DNA of 64,000 bases, from NCBI GenBank assembly GCA_947476275.1, contig CANJPQ010000016.1, positions 1 to 64,000 of the forward strand, written 5' to 3'. The translations under genes and the position numbers were made by a program. The number at the start of each line of letters is the position of its first letter. The stretch's first letter is position 1. The notes beneath the pieces are model-generated. The model was not told where the DNA came from. It worked only from the letters and a program-made list of their open reading frames with translations, and searched no databases. Source of the stretch: Fidelibacterota bacterium. Its GTDB lineage: Bacteria; Pseudomonadota; Alphaproteobacteria; Rhodospirillales; Rhodospirillaceae. Positions 42,545 to 51,285 of this stretch are shown piece after piece.

Positions 42545-43702
42545 TTACTCGGCCGCCTTCACATCCGCAGTGGTCTGCAGCATCGGGACCGCAGGATGGA
42601 CCCAGCCCTTGGGATCGATGCGCCGCGCCGGTGACGGGATCACAGCCACCTTCTCTTGCTCCTGCGCCGCCAAAGCCGCCCCATCGAGCGCGCCGCGGGT
42701 ACGCGCCCATTCCTGGGCTTTGCGGCGGAACATCAGTTCCATCCCGTCGCTCTCGATCAGGAACTCGTCGGTGGTCGATTTCGGCGTGAACTTGGGCTTC
42801 ACCAAGCGGACGATGTCGTGATCCTCCACCGCGGCCTGCATCAGGCCCTTGAGGCGTTCTTCGTCCTGCTCCGGCTCCAGGAGAAAGTTGCGCGCCTGGA
42901 AGCCGTAGCTCTTGGTGGTGAATTCATCCACCGGCACCCGCGACGAAAACAGCACCTGCGATATCTCAGGTGTCATTTCCTGGTAGAGCATTTCGGTCAG
43001 CCCAACCATCGAGAAGTGGAGCGTCACGCGCGTGGTCTTCCGGTCGGCCGGGAGAAGCTTCTGCATCGCGGCGGACTTGCCCGACAGCGGCGGCGCAGCG
43101 CGGGTGCGACTGACCGTCGCGCCATACTGCTCCTCGGTGATCGGCACGATGTTGGCCTTCGGGCTGAGGCGGTTGCCGAACTGCTTGTGGACGAAGGACG
43201 GGTGCGAGGTGTCGACGGAATTCTCCCCCAGCCGCGCCCAGTTGACCTCCGTGTAAGTGTATTCGTAGGTCACCAGGCGCCGGTCGGAGGCGCTGTAGAA
43301 AGGTTCGAACCAATCCGGGATCGCGGGGCGATCCGCTTCCGGCGCATCACCGAGGAACACGAACACCAGACCGTACTTCTCGGTCACGGGATAGCTGTCG
43401 ATCCGCGCGCGCTTGGGGATCGTGATCTCCTCCCCGAGGGCAGGGATTTTCACGCAGGCACCCGCCGTGTTGAACTCCCAGCCGTGGTAGGGGCAGGCGA
43501 TACAGGCGCCGTGGACCTCCGAGACGTTCACTTGTCCCCGGTGCAGGGCCGCGCCGCGGTGACAGCATACATCTGAGAGGCAATGCGCTTTTCCCGTCGC
43601 GTCGCGGAACAAGACAAAGTCGAGCCCGAGCATACGCGTTTGATATGGCGTAGCGCCGATCTCCGTCGCCCGGCCCGCCGGATACCAATTGTTCAGGAGC
43701 AT
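42545..43702 (-). CDS. Rieske non-heme iron oxygenase, alpha subunit
   Basis: 385 residues. Rieske ligands Cys46-X-His48 and Cys70-X2-His73 (CIACPYHGWEF) bind the [2Fe-2S] cluster; ENSVDTSHPSFVH (Asp-X2-His-X4-His) binds the mononuclear iron. This fits ring-hydroxylating or demethylating/desaturating oxygenases. No reductase or ferredoxin gene is adjacent. GGAGGCGA precedes ATG 43702. Divergent from the peptide-binding protein gene. Substrate unknown. Confidence 0.87.
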   Translation of the reverse strand: MLLNNWYPAGRATEIGATPYQTRMLGLDFVLFRDATGKAHCLSDVCCHRGAALHRGQVNVSEVHGACIACPYHGWEFNTAGACVKIPALGEEITIPKRARIDSYPVTEKYGLVFVFLGDAPEADRPAIPDWFEPFYSASDRRLVTYEYTYTEVNWARLGENSVDTSHPSFVHKQFGNRLSPKANIVPITEEQYGATVSRTRAAPPLSGKSAAMQKLLPADRKTTRVTLHFSMVGLTEMLYQEMTPEISQVLFSSRVPVDEFTTKSYGFQARNFLLEPEQDEERLKGLMQAAVEDHDIVRLVKPKFTPKSTTDEFLIESDGMELMFRRKAQEWARTRGALDGAALAAQEQEKVAVIPSPARRIDPKGWVHPAVPMLQTTADVKAAE

Positions 43703-43768
43703 TTCGCCTCCAATTCTCTGCACCCGCTATGATACGTGGCGCGGGCGTGATTTGATCACGTGGATCAT

Positions 43769-43799
43769 GCAAAGGTTATGCGAATAGGACAACCTTTGC
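43769..43799. promoter_or_regulatory. Inverted repeat GCAAAGGTT-N13-AACCTTTGC
   Basis: Two 9-base arms with perfect complementarity, spaced by 13 bases, in the divergent region between the Rieske oxygenase and the binding-protein gene, centred about 44 bases before the GTG. This geometry (about three helical turns) fits a dimeric regulator site. Regulator unknown. Confidence 0.45.
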
Positions 43800-43827
43800 C
43801 AGGGCAGCCGACCGCGGGAGGGACGCC

Positions 43828-45360
43828 GTGACGGACAACGCGTGGGGCAAACGAGGTCTTCTGCTTCTTGTTCTTGGTGCGCTTGCGGTCGCACCTGGGG
43901 CGCTCGGGGCGGAGCGCGGGCCCGAGAAGGTTTTCCGCGTCGGGGCGACCGCCCTACCTCCCAGCCAGGGCAACCCCTACACCAGCGTCGGCACGACCTC
44001 CCAGTTCGTCTGGGCAGCGATCTACGACACCCTCGCCAAGGAAGACAACACCGGCGCCCTGCAGCCCGGCTTGGCGACGTCTTGGGAGAATCCCGACCCC
44101 GTCACCTGGGTATTTAAGCTCCGCAAGGGTGTCACCTTCAGCAACGGCGAGACGTGGGACGCGCCCGCCGCCAAGAAGCTTCTCGACATTCTCCGGCTCG
44201 ATCCGCGCGGCCTCGCCCAAGCCAGCAATCGCGAGGCGCGCCGGTTCAAGGACGTGCTCGCCCCGGATGCGGACACCCTGGTCATCAAGCTGGATGAGCC
44301 CAACGCGATGCTGCCGCGGCATCTGACCCAGTTGCTGTTCGTTGCACCCGCGCACCTCGACAAAGTCGGCTTCGACGGCTTAAGCGCCCAACCGGTCGGC
44401 ACCGGGTCTTTTGTCGTCGAGCAGTGGCTACCGGAAAAGGTCGTGCTCAAGGCCAACCCCACAGCCTGGCGCAAACCCAAGATCGATCGCCTCGAGTTCC
44501 TTACGCTGCCGGAGCCGGTTGCGCGCATGCAGGCGCTGCAGACCGGGCAGGTCGACGTGGCATTTGCGGTGAACCCGGAACAGGTCGCCGAACTCACGTC
44601 TTCGGGCCTGACGATCTTCAAGCGCCAGCCGGCGCGCATCTTCTGCATCGTCTTCCAGACTCGCGATCCCGCGTCACCCTTCACCGACGTCCGCCTGCGC
44701 CAGGCGGTCAGCTACGCGGTCAACGTGAAAGCGATCACCGACACCCTGCTTGGCGGCATGGTGGAACCCGCGAGCCAAGGGGCCCTGCCGGACATGATCG
44801 GCTTCAACCCGGCGCTCAAGCCGTTCGCATACGATCCGGCAAAAGCGCGCGCGCTCCTGAAGGAAGCGGGCAAGCCGGACGGCTTCTCCTTCGTGCTGGA
44901 ATTCGGCGCGGGCACGCTGTCCTACGACGCCGCCGTGATGCAGCAAGTCGCGGCCGATCTCGCCGCCGTGGGGATCAAGATGGAGATCCGCCCGGTCTCC
45001 TATGCGCAGTACGCCCGGCTGGTCGTTGCCGGCGGCTGGAAGGGTTCAGCCATCCCTATGGACTACCTGCCGGTCGGCAGCGACGCCCTGCGCGCGATCT
45101 ACCGCGGTAGTCATTCCTGCGCCTGGAACACGCCGTGGTTTTGCGATCAGGTGATCGAAGCGCGCGTGAATGCCGCCGGCACGGAACCCGATCCGGCCAA
45201 GCGCCTGGTGATGACGCAAGACTTGCTCAAGACGTACCGCGACATCGCCGAGAGTCTTTTGCTGTTCCCGATCCTCGGTCTCGATGCCCTCGGGCCCCGC
45301 GTCGCCACCTGGGAAGCCTGGCACGACATTCCGCAATTCCACGCCATCGCCCTGAAGTGA
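43828..45360 (+). CDS. Oligopeptide/nickel-type ABC substrate-binding protein
   Basis: 510 residues with a signal peptide (about 1-27, GLLLLVLGALAVAPGALG). SBP_bac_5 features: FRVGATALPPSQGNPYTSV, LATSWENPDPVTWVFKLRKG (binding domain start) and VRLRQAVSYAVNVKAITDTL. Family members bind peptides, nickel complexes or other solutes in the periplasm. No permease or ATPase genes are adjacent, so it may work with a remote system. GTG start; followed after 6 bases by the beta-lactamase gene. Confidence 0.85.
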   Translation: MTDNAWGKRGLLLLVLGALAVAPGALGAERGPEKVFRVGATALPPSQGNPYTSVGTTSQFVWAAIYDTLAKEDNTGALQPGLATSWENPDPVTWVFKLRKGVTFSNGETWDAPAAKKLLDILRLDPRGLAQASNREARRFKDVLAPDADTLVIKLDEPNAMLPRHLTQLLFVAPAHLDKVGFDGLSAQPVGTGSFVVEQWLPEKVVLKANPTAWRKPKIDRLEFLTLPEPVARMQALQTGQVDVAFAVNPEQVAELTSSGLTIFKRQPARIFCIVFQTRDPASPFTDVRLRQAVSYAVNVKAITDTLLGGMVEPASQGALPDMIGFNPALKPFAYDPAKARALLKEAGKPDGFSFVLEFGAGTLSYDAAVMQQVAADLAAVGIKMEIRPVSYAQYARLVVAGGWKGSAIPMDYLPVGSDALRAIYRGSHSCAWNTPWFCDQVIEARVNAAGTEPDPAKRLVMTQDLLKTYRDIAESLLLFPILGLDALGPRVATWEAWHDIPQFHAIALK

Positions 45361-45366
45361 TCTGAC

Positions 45367-46155
45367 ATGCGCATCGCATTCATTTGCCTGATCGCCGCCA
45401 CGCTCCTCGGGCGCGCCGCTATCGCGGCGCCAGCGTGCACTCTGATCGCCGACGCCGCCACCGGCAAGCTGCTGGTGCAGGACGGTCCCTGCAACGACCG
45501 CGTCACCGCGGCCTCCACGTTCAAAATCCCGCTCAGCCTCATCGGCTTCGACACCGGCTATCTGAAGGACGCGCACACGCCGGCGCTGCCCTACAAAGAC
45601 GAATACAGGACCATGATGGAGAGCTGGAAGATCACCACCGATCCCACCATCTGGATGGAGGATTCGGTGGTCTGGTATTCCCAGGTGATGACGCAAGACA
45701 TGGGCTTGCCGAAGCTTCAAGGTTTCGTCGACCGATTCAACTACGGCAACCGCGATCTCTCCGGCGGCCTGACCAAAGCGTGGCTGAGTTCCACGTTGCA
45801 GATCTCTCCGTCCGAACAGGTCGCGTTCATCCGCACGATGTTGGCCGGCAAGCTGCCCGTCTCGCCGCGCGCCCTCGCCATGACCAAGACGATCATGCCG
45901 AAGGTCGAGGCCGATGATGGCTGGACGTTGTGGGGCAAAACCGGCAGCGGCTTGCAGGTGGGCGCCGACGGCAAGCTCGACCGCGAACGCCAGCTTGGCT
46001 GGTTCGTCGGCTGGGCGACCCGCGGCAAGCAGACGGTGGTCTACGCCTACCTGATCCGCGACGACGCCAAAGCCGAAGACCGCGCCGGCATCCGCGCCCG
46101 CGCCCAGTTCGTTGATGAATTGCCGAATTTGATGAAGAACACCGCGAAACGCTGA
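45367..46155 (+). CDS. Class D beta-lactamase (OXA-type)
   Basis: 262 residues, signal peptide 1-20. Complete active-site set: STFK (Ser50-Lys53), SQV (Ser105-Val107), FNYGN (Tyr126-Asn128), Trp139 and KTG (191-193). These are the OXA/class D hallmarks, so it should be a periplasmic serine beta-lactamase acting on penicillins or related beta-lactams. The spectrum cannot be told from sequence. It is probably cotranscribed with the upstream binding protein; no mobile element is adjacent, suggesting an intrinsic chromosomal gene. Confidence 0.88.
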   Translation: MRIAFICLIAATLLGRAAIAAPACTLIADAATGKLLVQDGPCNDRVTAASTFKIPLSLIGFDTGYLKDAHTPALPYKDEYRTMMESWKITTDPTIWMEDSVVWYSQVMTQDMGLPKLQGFVDRFNYGNRDLSGGLTKAWLSSTLQISPSEQVAFIRTMLAGKLPVSPRALAMTKTIMPKVEADDGWTLWGKTGSGLQVGADGKLDRERQLGWFVGWATRGKQTVVYAYLIRDDAKAEDRAGIRARAQFVDELPNLMKNTAKR

Positions 46156-46694
46156 TGCTGAGGACCAGCCGTCTGTTGCTGCGCCAATGGCGCGAGAGCG
46201 ACCTCGCTCCGTGTGCCGCGATGAACGCGGACCCACGCGTCATGGAATTCATGCCCAAGCCCCTCTCGCGCGCGGAATGCGACGCGATGGTCCATCGGTT
46301 GCGCATTCATATCGAGGAATGCGGCTGGGGTATCTGGGCAGTCGAGGCGCCGGGTGTCTCCGACTTCGTTGGTAGCGTCGGACTCGGACGTCCCAGATTT
46401 GAGACGCACTTTACGCCGTGCGTCGAGATCGCTTGGCGGTTATGCGCGCAATACTGGGGATACGGCTACGCTACCGAAGCCGCACGCAGCGCACTCGCCT
46501 TTGCTTTTGAAACGCTCGGGCTGCCGGAGATCGTCGCATTCACGGTGCCAGCTAATCGCCGGTCGTGGCGAGTGATGGAGCGGGTCGGCTTGGTCCGCGA
46601 CATTAGCGGGGACTTCGACCATCCATCGCTGCCGGAGGGCCACGCCCTGCGTCGCCACGTGCTTTATCGCGGCCGCGCGCCGTCGCCGATGTAA
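46155..46694 (+). CDS. GNAT acetyltransferase (RimJ/RimL type)
   Basis: 179 residues. The motif EIAWRLCAQYWGYGYATEAA binds acetyl-CoA and IVAFTVPANRRSWRVMERVG is the conserved C-terminal part. Family members acetylate ribosomal-protein N-termini or small amines. The ATG shares its first base with the beta-lactamase stop (TGATG). The last 31 bases overlap the end of the convergent phosphofructokinase gene. Confidence 0.82.
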   Translation: MLRTSRLLLRQWRESDLAPCAAMNADPRVMEFMPKPLSRAECDAMVHRLRIHIEECGWGIWAVEAPGVSDFVGSVGLGRPRFETHFTPCVEIAWRLCAQYWGYGYATEAARSALAFAFETLGLPEIVAFTVPANRRSWRVMERVGLVRDISGDFDHPSLPEGHALRRHVLYRGRAPSPM

Positions 46695-47707
46695 ATGCCG
46701 AGCTGGCGCGCCGTGCGAATCAGCGGGCTATCGGCGGTCACGAAGCGCGGACCGCCCACCACCTCCGTCAAGGGCACATCGCTGATGGTGCCCGCGCGCC
46801 AGGCGACCATACGCCCGCTCATGCCGTCAGCGAGCAGTTCCACGGCGCGCACGCCGAAAGTTGACGCGATTAGCCGGTCGAAGGCCACCGGAGAGCCGCC
46901 GCGCTGAACATGCCCCAGCACGGTGGAGCGCGCGTCGAAACCGGTACGCTTCTCCAATTCGGCCGCAATGTCGGGCCCGATGCTGCCGCGCTGGCGGCGG
47001 TCGTTGTCGAAACGCGCCACGCCTTCCGCCACGACGACGAGCACCGGCCCGGGCCGGTCATGGGTGATCGCCTTGATATGGGCCGCGACCGCATCGAGAT
47101 CGTAGCTGAATTCCGGCAAGAGGATCACGTCCGCGCCGCCGGCCACGCCGCCATAGAGCGCGAGGAAGCCGGAATCCCGCCCCATCGCTTCCAGCAACAT
47201 GATCCGGCTGTGGCTCGCGGCGGTGGACGCCAAGCGATCCAGCGCCTCGGATACCACGCCGACGGCGGTAAAGAAGCCGACGGCGAACTCGGTCCCTGGC
47301 ACGTCGTTGTCGATGGTTTTCGGCACACCGACCCAGGGAATGTTCGCCGCCGAAAGCACACGGTCGAAAATGCGCATACTGCCGTCGCCGCCGATCACCA
47401 TCAGGTGCGTCACCCCAAGCTGGAGCAGCGCCGCAGACACGGCTTCGGCGCGGCCGGTCTTGTTGGGATCGTCCTTGGTGTTGGAGCCGAGGATGGTGCC
47501 GCCGGCGCGCAACAGATCGGTGCGCACGGCGTCCGCAGTGAGTGCGATGACATCCGGTGGTGTCGCGAGCAAACCGAGGTGGCCCCTGCGGATACCGAGC
47601 ACGCGCCAACCGCGCTGTGCCGCGGCATCGGTCGCCGCTCGGATCACCGCATTCAAGCCGGCGCAATCACCGCCGCTCGTAAGGATGCCGAGGGTCACCT
47701 GGCTCAT
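46664..47707 (-). CDS. pfkA: 6-phosphofructokinase (group III type)
   Basis: 347 residues. LGILTSGGDCAGLNAVIR, IGGDGSMR (Gly109) and the catalytic PKTIDNDVPGTE (Lys130) identify PFK. The Gly at the first site is as in ATP enzymes; the Lys at the second replaces the Gly of E. coli PfkA and is seen in group III and PPi-dependent enzymes. Phosphate donor cannot be fixed. Glycolysis, cytosol. It stands before chorismate mutase with 11 bases between them, so the two may be one unit. Confidence 0.85.
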   Translation of the reverse strand: MSQVTLGILTSGGDCAGLNAVIRAATDAAAQRGWRVLGIRRGHLGLLATPPDVIALTADAVRTDLLRAGGTILGSNTKDDPNKTGRAEAVSAALLQLGVTHLMVIGGDGSMRIFDRVLSAANIPWVGVPKTIDNDVPGTEFAVGFFTAVGVVSEALDRLASTAASHSRIMLLEAMGRDSGFLALYGGVAGGADVILLPEFSYDLDAVAAHIKAITHDRPGPVLVVVAEGVARFDNDRRQRGSIGPDIAAELEKRTGFDARSTVLGHVQRGGSPVAFDRLIASTFGVRAVELLADGMSGRMVAWRAGTISDVPLTEVVGGPRFVTADSPLIRTARQLGIYIGDGARPR

Positions 47708-47718
47708 TTTGTGCGCGC

Positions 47719-48063
47719 CTATTTCTCAGCGCCGCCGTGCATATCGCGCCAGCGCGCTTGTTCGTCTTTGGTGAAGGCGTCGATGATGGTGCGGTATACC
47801 GCCTCGATCGCGTCCGGATTGACGTGGAGTTCGGTCGCCATCGTACGCACGCGCGCGATGATTTCGTCGACCCGCGATTGCACGACCACACCCGCAACGG
47901 AAGGTTTGAACTTCGCCGCTTCCGTGACGAAGTGGTGCCGCTCAGCAAGCAGCCGCGTGATGGCGGTATCCAGGCGATCGATATTGGAACGGACTTCGGC
48001 GAGGCTGGCACAGGCAATGCGCCAATAGTCCTCCGAGGAAGTTTTGCCGGTATTCGCGCTCAT
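47719..48063 (-). CDS. Chorismate mutase, AroQ type
   Basis: 114 residues, all-helical AroQ fold. VRSNIDRLDTAITRLLAERH holds the conserved Arg and Asp, KFKPSV the Lys, and VDEIIARVRTMATELHVNPD the C-terminal helix. It converts chorismate to prephenate in phenylalanine/tyrosine synthesis. Placed between gshA and pfkA on the same strand with short gaps (12 and 11 bases). Confidence 0.82.
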   Translation of the reverse strand: MSANTGKTSSEDYWRIACASLAEVRSNIDRLDTAITRLLAERHHFVTEAAKFKPSVAGVVVQSRVDEIIARVRTMATELHVNPDAIEAVYRTIIDAFTKDEQARWRDMHGGAEK

Positions 48064-48075
48064 GGGGCGAGCGTC

Positions 48076-49440
48076 CTAGTAGCTGTTTTCGCCAAAGGCC
48101 TTGGTCACGTCGCCGCCCCAAGTGGAGTGGTAGGACGCGAGCATCTTTTCCGCAGGCGTTATCCCAGAGGCGACGATTTCCTGCAAGGGCACCAGGAAGC
48201 CGGTCTCGTCGTTCCCGGCCGCATCGAAGCGTTTGCGGCGGCGTAAGCCCGCGCGCGCCAGCTTCAGCGCCTCGTCGGCGACTTCGCGCACGGTGCGCCC
48301 CGCGATAGTGGCGTTGAGCGCCTTGTGGGGCACGGCATTGTAGAGGGCGGCGCGGTCCGCTGCGGTCCAGCCCTTCACCAAATCCCAAGCGGCATCGAGG
48401 GAGTCGCCGTCGTAGAGCAGGCCGGTCCAGAACGCCGGCAACGCGCAGAGACGGCCCCACGGACCTGAGTCCGCACCGCGCAGCTCAATGTAACTCTTGA
48501 TGCGCACTTCCGGGAACGCCGTCGACATATGGTCGATCCAGTCCGCCACCGTCGGCAGCTGCCCCGGCAGGGCCGGCAACTTGCCTTGCAGAAAATCGCG
48601 GAACGACTGGCCGGACGCGTCGATGTATCCATCGCGGTAGACGAAATACATCGGCACATCGAGCGCGTAGTCGACATAGCGCTCGTAGCCCATGCCGTCC
48701 TCGAAGGCGAACGGGATCATGCCGGTGCGGTTCGGATCCGTGTGGTGCCAGACATTGGCACGGAACGTCAGGAAGCCGTTGGGCTTGCCTTCGCGGAACG
48801 GCGAGTTCGCCCACAGCGCTGTGGCGATCGGTTGCAGCGCGAGCGACACACGGGTCTTCTTCACCATGTCCGCTTCGGACTCGTAGTCGAGATTCACCTG
48901 CACGGTGCAGGTGCGCAGCATCATGTCGAGGCCGAGTGTGCCGACCTTGGGCATGTATTCGCGCATGATCTTGTAACGGCCCTTGGGCATCCAGTGGATG
49001 TCCTCACGGCGCCAGTTCGGCGAGAAGCCAAGACCCAACATGCCGACGCCGAGTTCGTCGCCGACCGTTTTAACTTGCTTCAGGTGGTCGGTGACCTCGG
49101 TGCACGTCTGATGGACGTTTTCCACTGCCGCGCCGGAAAGTTCCATCTGGCCGCCCGGCTCGAGGGACACGGTCCCCTTCCCCGCCTGCTCGAGCGCGAT
49201 CAGCGTCTCGCCTTCATACACGCCCTTCCAACCGAAGCGCATGAGGCCGGTGAGAAACGCCTTGATGCCGGACGGGCCTTCATAGGGAAGTGCGCTGAAG
49301 TCTTTTCGCAGATAGGGGAACTTCTCGTGCTCGGTCCCAATACGCCAGGACTCCTTCGGCTTGGCGCCGCCGGATATCACGGCGACGAGTTGATCCTTCG
49401 AAGTGATCGGCTCGTCTTTGCTGGAGCGGAACGAGGTCAT
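48076..49440 (-). CDS. gshA: Glutamate-cysteine ligase, plant/proteobacterial type
   Basis: 454 residues, standard for this family. WRIGTEHEKFPYL, VSLEPGGQMELSGA and MMLRTCTVQVNLDYESEAD are the ATP/glutamate site elements conserved in alphaproteobacterial and plant GCL. It makes gamma-glutamylcysteine, the first step to glutathione, in the cytosol. The ATG at 49440 has no clear Shine-Dalgarno. The 107 bases between this gene and rsmE hold no visible gene. Confidence 0.93.
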   Translation of the reverse strand: MTSFRSSKDEPITSKDQLVAVISGGAKPKESWRIGTEHEKFPYLRKDFSALPYEGPSGIKAFLTGLMRFGWKGVYEGETLIALEQAGKGTVSLEPGGQMELSGAAVENVHQTCTEVTDHLKQVKTVGDELGVGMLGLGFSPNWRREDIHWMPKGRYKIMREYMPKVGTLGLDMMLRTCTVQVNLDYESEADMVKKTRVSLALQPIATALWANSPFREGKPNGFLTFRANVWHHTDPNRTGMIPFAFEDGMGYERYVDYALDVPMYFVYRDGYIDASGQSFRDFLQGKLPALPGQLPTVADWIDHMSTAFPEVRIKSYIELRGADSGPWGRLCALPAFWTGLLYDGDSLDAAWDLVKGWTAADRAALYNAVPHKALNATIAGRTVREVADEALKLARAGLRRRKRFDAAGNDETGFLVPLQEIVASGITPAEKMLASYHSTWGGDVTKAFGENSY

Positions 49441-49547
49441 GTGGCTAAAAAAGATGGGCCCCTGGGAGGGGCTTACTTAGGTCGATACCGTGGGCTGCGC
49501 CAGTCAAGATTTTGATCTAGGGGCATTCTCCGGTCGGGCCGTCTCAC

Positions 49548-50321
49548 CTATTGATCCCGGGGTGGGTCCCCGTGCCAGTCCCCACAAAAGGCCTGCCAGC
49601 AGGCCAAAACTGCGATTCCGGCGGTCTCCGCACGCAGAATCCGCGGGCCAAGGGTCACAGCCGTCGTCGCCAACGCGCCAAGCCGTGCGCGCTCATCGGC
49701 ACTAAACCCACCCTCGGGACCGACCACAAACGCGGCAGGCCCTTTGCTGCGGCTGAGCGCGATTGGAAGCGGGGTAGCCCCGCCGCCGCCGCGCGCGGCC
49801 GCTTCGTCGAGCACGAACACCGGCACGTCCGGATGCGCGCGTTGCCACTCGGCAATGGCTTCTAGTGTCGCGGCTTCCGCGATCTGCGGCACCGTGATCC
49901 GCTCGCATTGTTCCGCCGCCTCGATCACGATAGCGGTCAGGCGTGCGGTGTTCACGCGGCTGACGACCGTGTGCTGCGTGATCACGGGCATCAGCGCGGT
50001 CACCCCCAGCTCCGTCGCCTTTTCAATAAGCGTCTCCAGACGCGCCGCTTTGATCGGTGCGAAGAACAGCGTTACCTCCGGCGAGGCGCTTTGTGGGCGC
50101 AACTGCGACGTCACCAAAAACGCGGCACTCCTCTTGCCGCGCGGCTCCACCGTCGCCGCCCACGCTCCGTCGCGGCCATTGAACAGCACCACGGTATCGC
50201 CGGACCGCCGCCGCATCACATGCAGAAGATAGTGAGCCTGGCCTTCGGTCGCGGGGACGTCCGCACCAATCGATAGGTCCGGCGCGACATAGAGCCGCGG
50301 GGCGCGCGTGATATCAGCCAT
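49548..50321 (-). CDS. rsmE: 16S rRNA (m3U1498) methyltransferase RsmE
   Basis: 257 residues, SPOUT fold. HYLLHVMRRRSGDTVVLFNG is the N-terminal RNA-binding part; FVVGPEGGFSADER and TLGPRILRAETAGIAVLACW form the trefoil-knot SAM site. It methylates U1498 of 16S rRNA. Start ATG 50321; a longer frame up to 50981 is antisense to ubiA. Divergent from ubiA across 51 bases. Confidence 0.92.
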   Translation of the reverse strand: MADITRAPRLYVAPDLSIGADVPATEGQAHYLLHVMRRRSGDTVVLFNGRDGAWAATVEPRGKRSAAFLVTSQLRPQSASPEVTLFFAPIKAARLETLIEKATELGVTALMPVITQHTVVSRVNTARLTAIVIEAAEQCERITVPQIAEAATLEAIAEWQRAHPDVPVFVLDEAAARGGGGATPLPIALSRSKGPAAFVVGPEGGFSADERARLGALATTAVTLGPRILRAETAGIAVLACWQAFCGDWHGDPPRDQ

Positions 50322-50372
50322 ATTGGGGGTGTGATTGAGTGAAGCCAGTGAAGACCTTAGTGTAGCCGCGCC

Positions 50373-51284
50373 ATGGGGACGGACCAAACCTTGAAGAGCG
50401 ACATTCCACGCGGCGGCTGGGTCGATGCCATGCCCAAGCCTGCGCGGCCCTATCTGCGCTTGATGCGCCTGGACCGCCCGATCGGCACGTGGCTCCTGCT
50501 GCTGCCCTGCTGGTGGAGTGCAGCGCTGGCGAGCTTCGGCGCCCCCAGCATTCCCATGATGGCCTTGTTCATGACCGGCGCTGTGGTGATGCGCGGGGCC
50601 GGCTGCACCTACAACGACATCGTCGACCGGGACATCGACGCCCGAGTGGCGCGCACCGCAACCCGGCCGCTGCCCAGCGGCCAAATCTCGGTGCGCGCGG
50701 CGTGGCTGTTCCTGATCGCGCAACTCGCCGTCGGTCTGGCGGTGCTGCTTCAATTCACGCCCTTCACGATCCTGGTGGGCGCAGCCGCACTTCTCCTCGT
50801 CGCCGCCTACCCGTTCATGAAGCGCTTCACGTACTGGCCCCAGGCGTGGCTGGGGCTGACGTTCAACTGGGGTGCGCTGGTGGGCTGGGCCGCCGTGACC
50901 GACCACATCGAGGCCCCAGCGATTTGGCTCTATGTCGGCGGCATTTTCTGGACGCTGGGCTACGACACGATCTACGCCCATCAGGACCGGGAGGACGATG
51001 CGCTGGTGGGCGTGAAATCGAGTGCCTTGGCGCTCGGTTCGTACACGAAGCCGGCGCTGATCGTGTTCTACCTGATCGCGATGGCATGCTTCGCCACGGC
51101 GATCCTGTCACCGCTGGCGAGCATGTGGACGTGGGTCTTGCTCACGGTCGCGGGGCTCCACCTGGCGTGGCAGATCGTGACCTTGGAGATCGACGATCCC
51201 GCAAACTGCCTGCGCCGCTTTCGCGCCAACCGCGACTTCGGCCTGCTGATGCTGGCCGCAATCCTGATGACGGTGAAGATTTAG
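50373..51284 (+). CDS. ubiA: 4-hydroxybenzoate polyprenyltransferase
   Basis: 303 residues with eight or nine transmembrane helices. YNDIVDRDIDARVARTATRP is the first aspartate-rich prenyl-diphosphate/Mg site and YAHQDREDDALVGVKSSALA the second. It prenylates 4-hydroxybenzoate in ubiquinone synthesis in the inner membrane. RLMRLDRPIGTWLLLLPCWW is the usual N-terminal signature, supporting this start. Confidence 0.93.
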   Translation: MGTDQTLKSDIPRGGWVDAMPKPARPYLRLMRLDRPIGTWLLLLPCWWSAALASFGAPSIPMMALFMTGAVVMRGAGCTYNDIVDRDIDARVARTATRPLPSGQISVRAAWLFLIAQLAVGLAVLLQFTPFTILVGAAALLLVAAYPFMKRFTYWPQAWLGLTFNWGALVGWAAVTDHIEAPAIWLYVGGIFWTLGYDTIYAHQDREDDALVGVKSSALALGSYTKPALIVFYLIAMACFATAILSPLASMWTWVLLTVAGLHLAWQIVTLEIDDPANCLRRFRANRDFGLLMLAAILMTVKI

Positions 51285-51285
51285 C

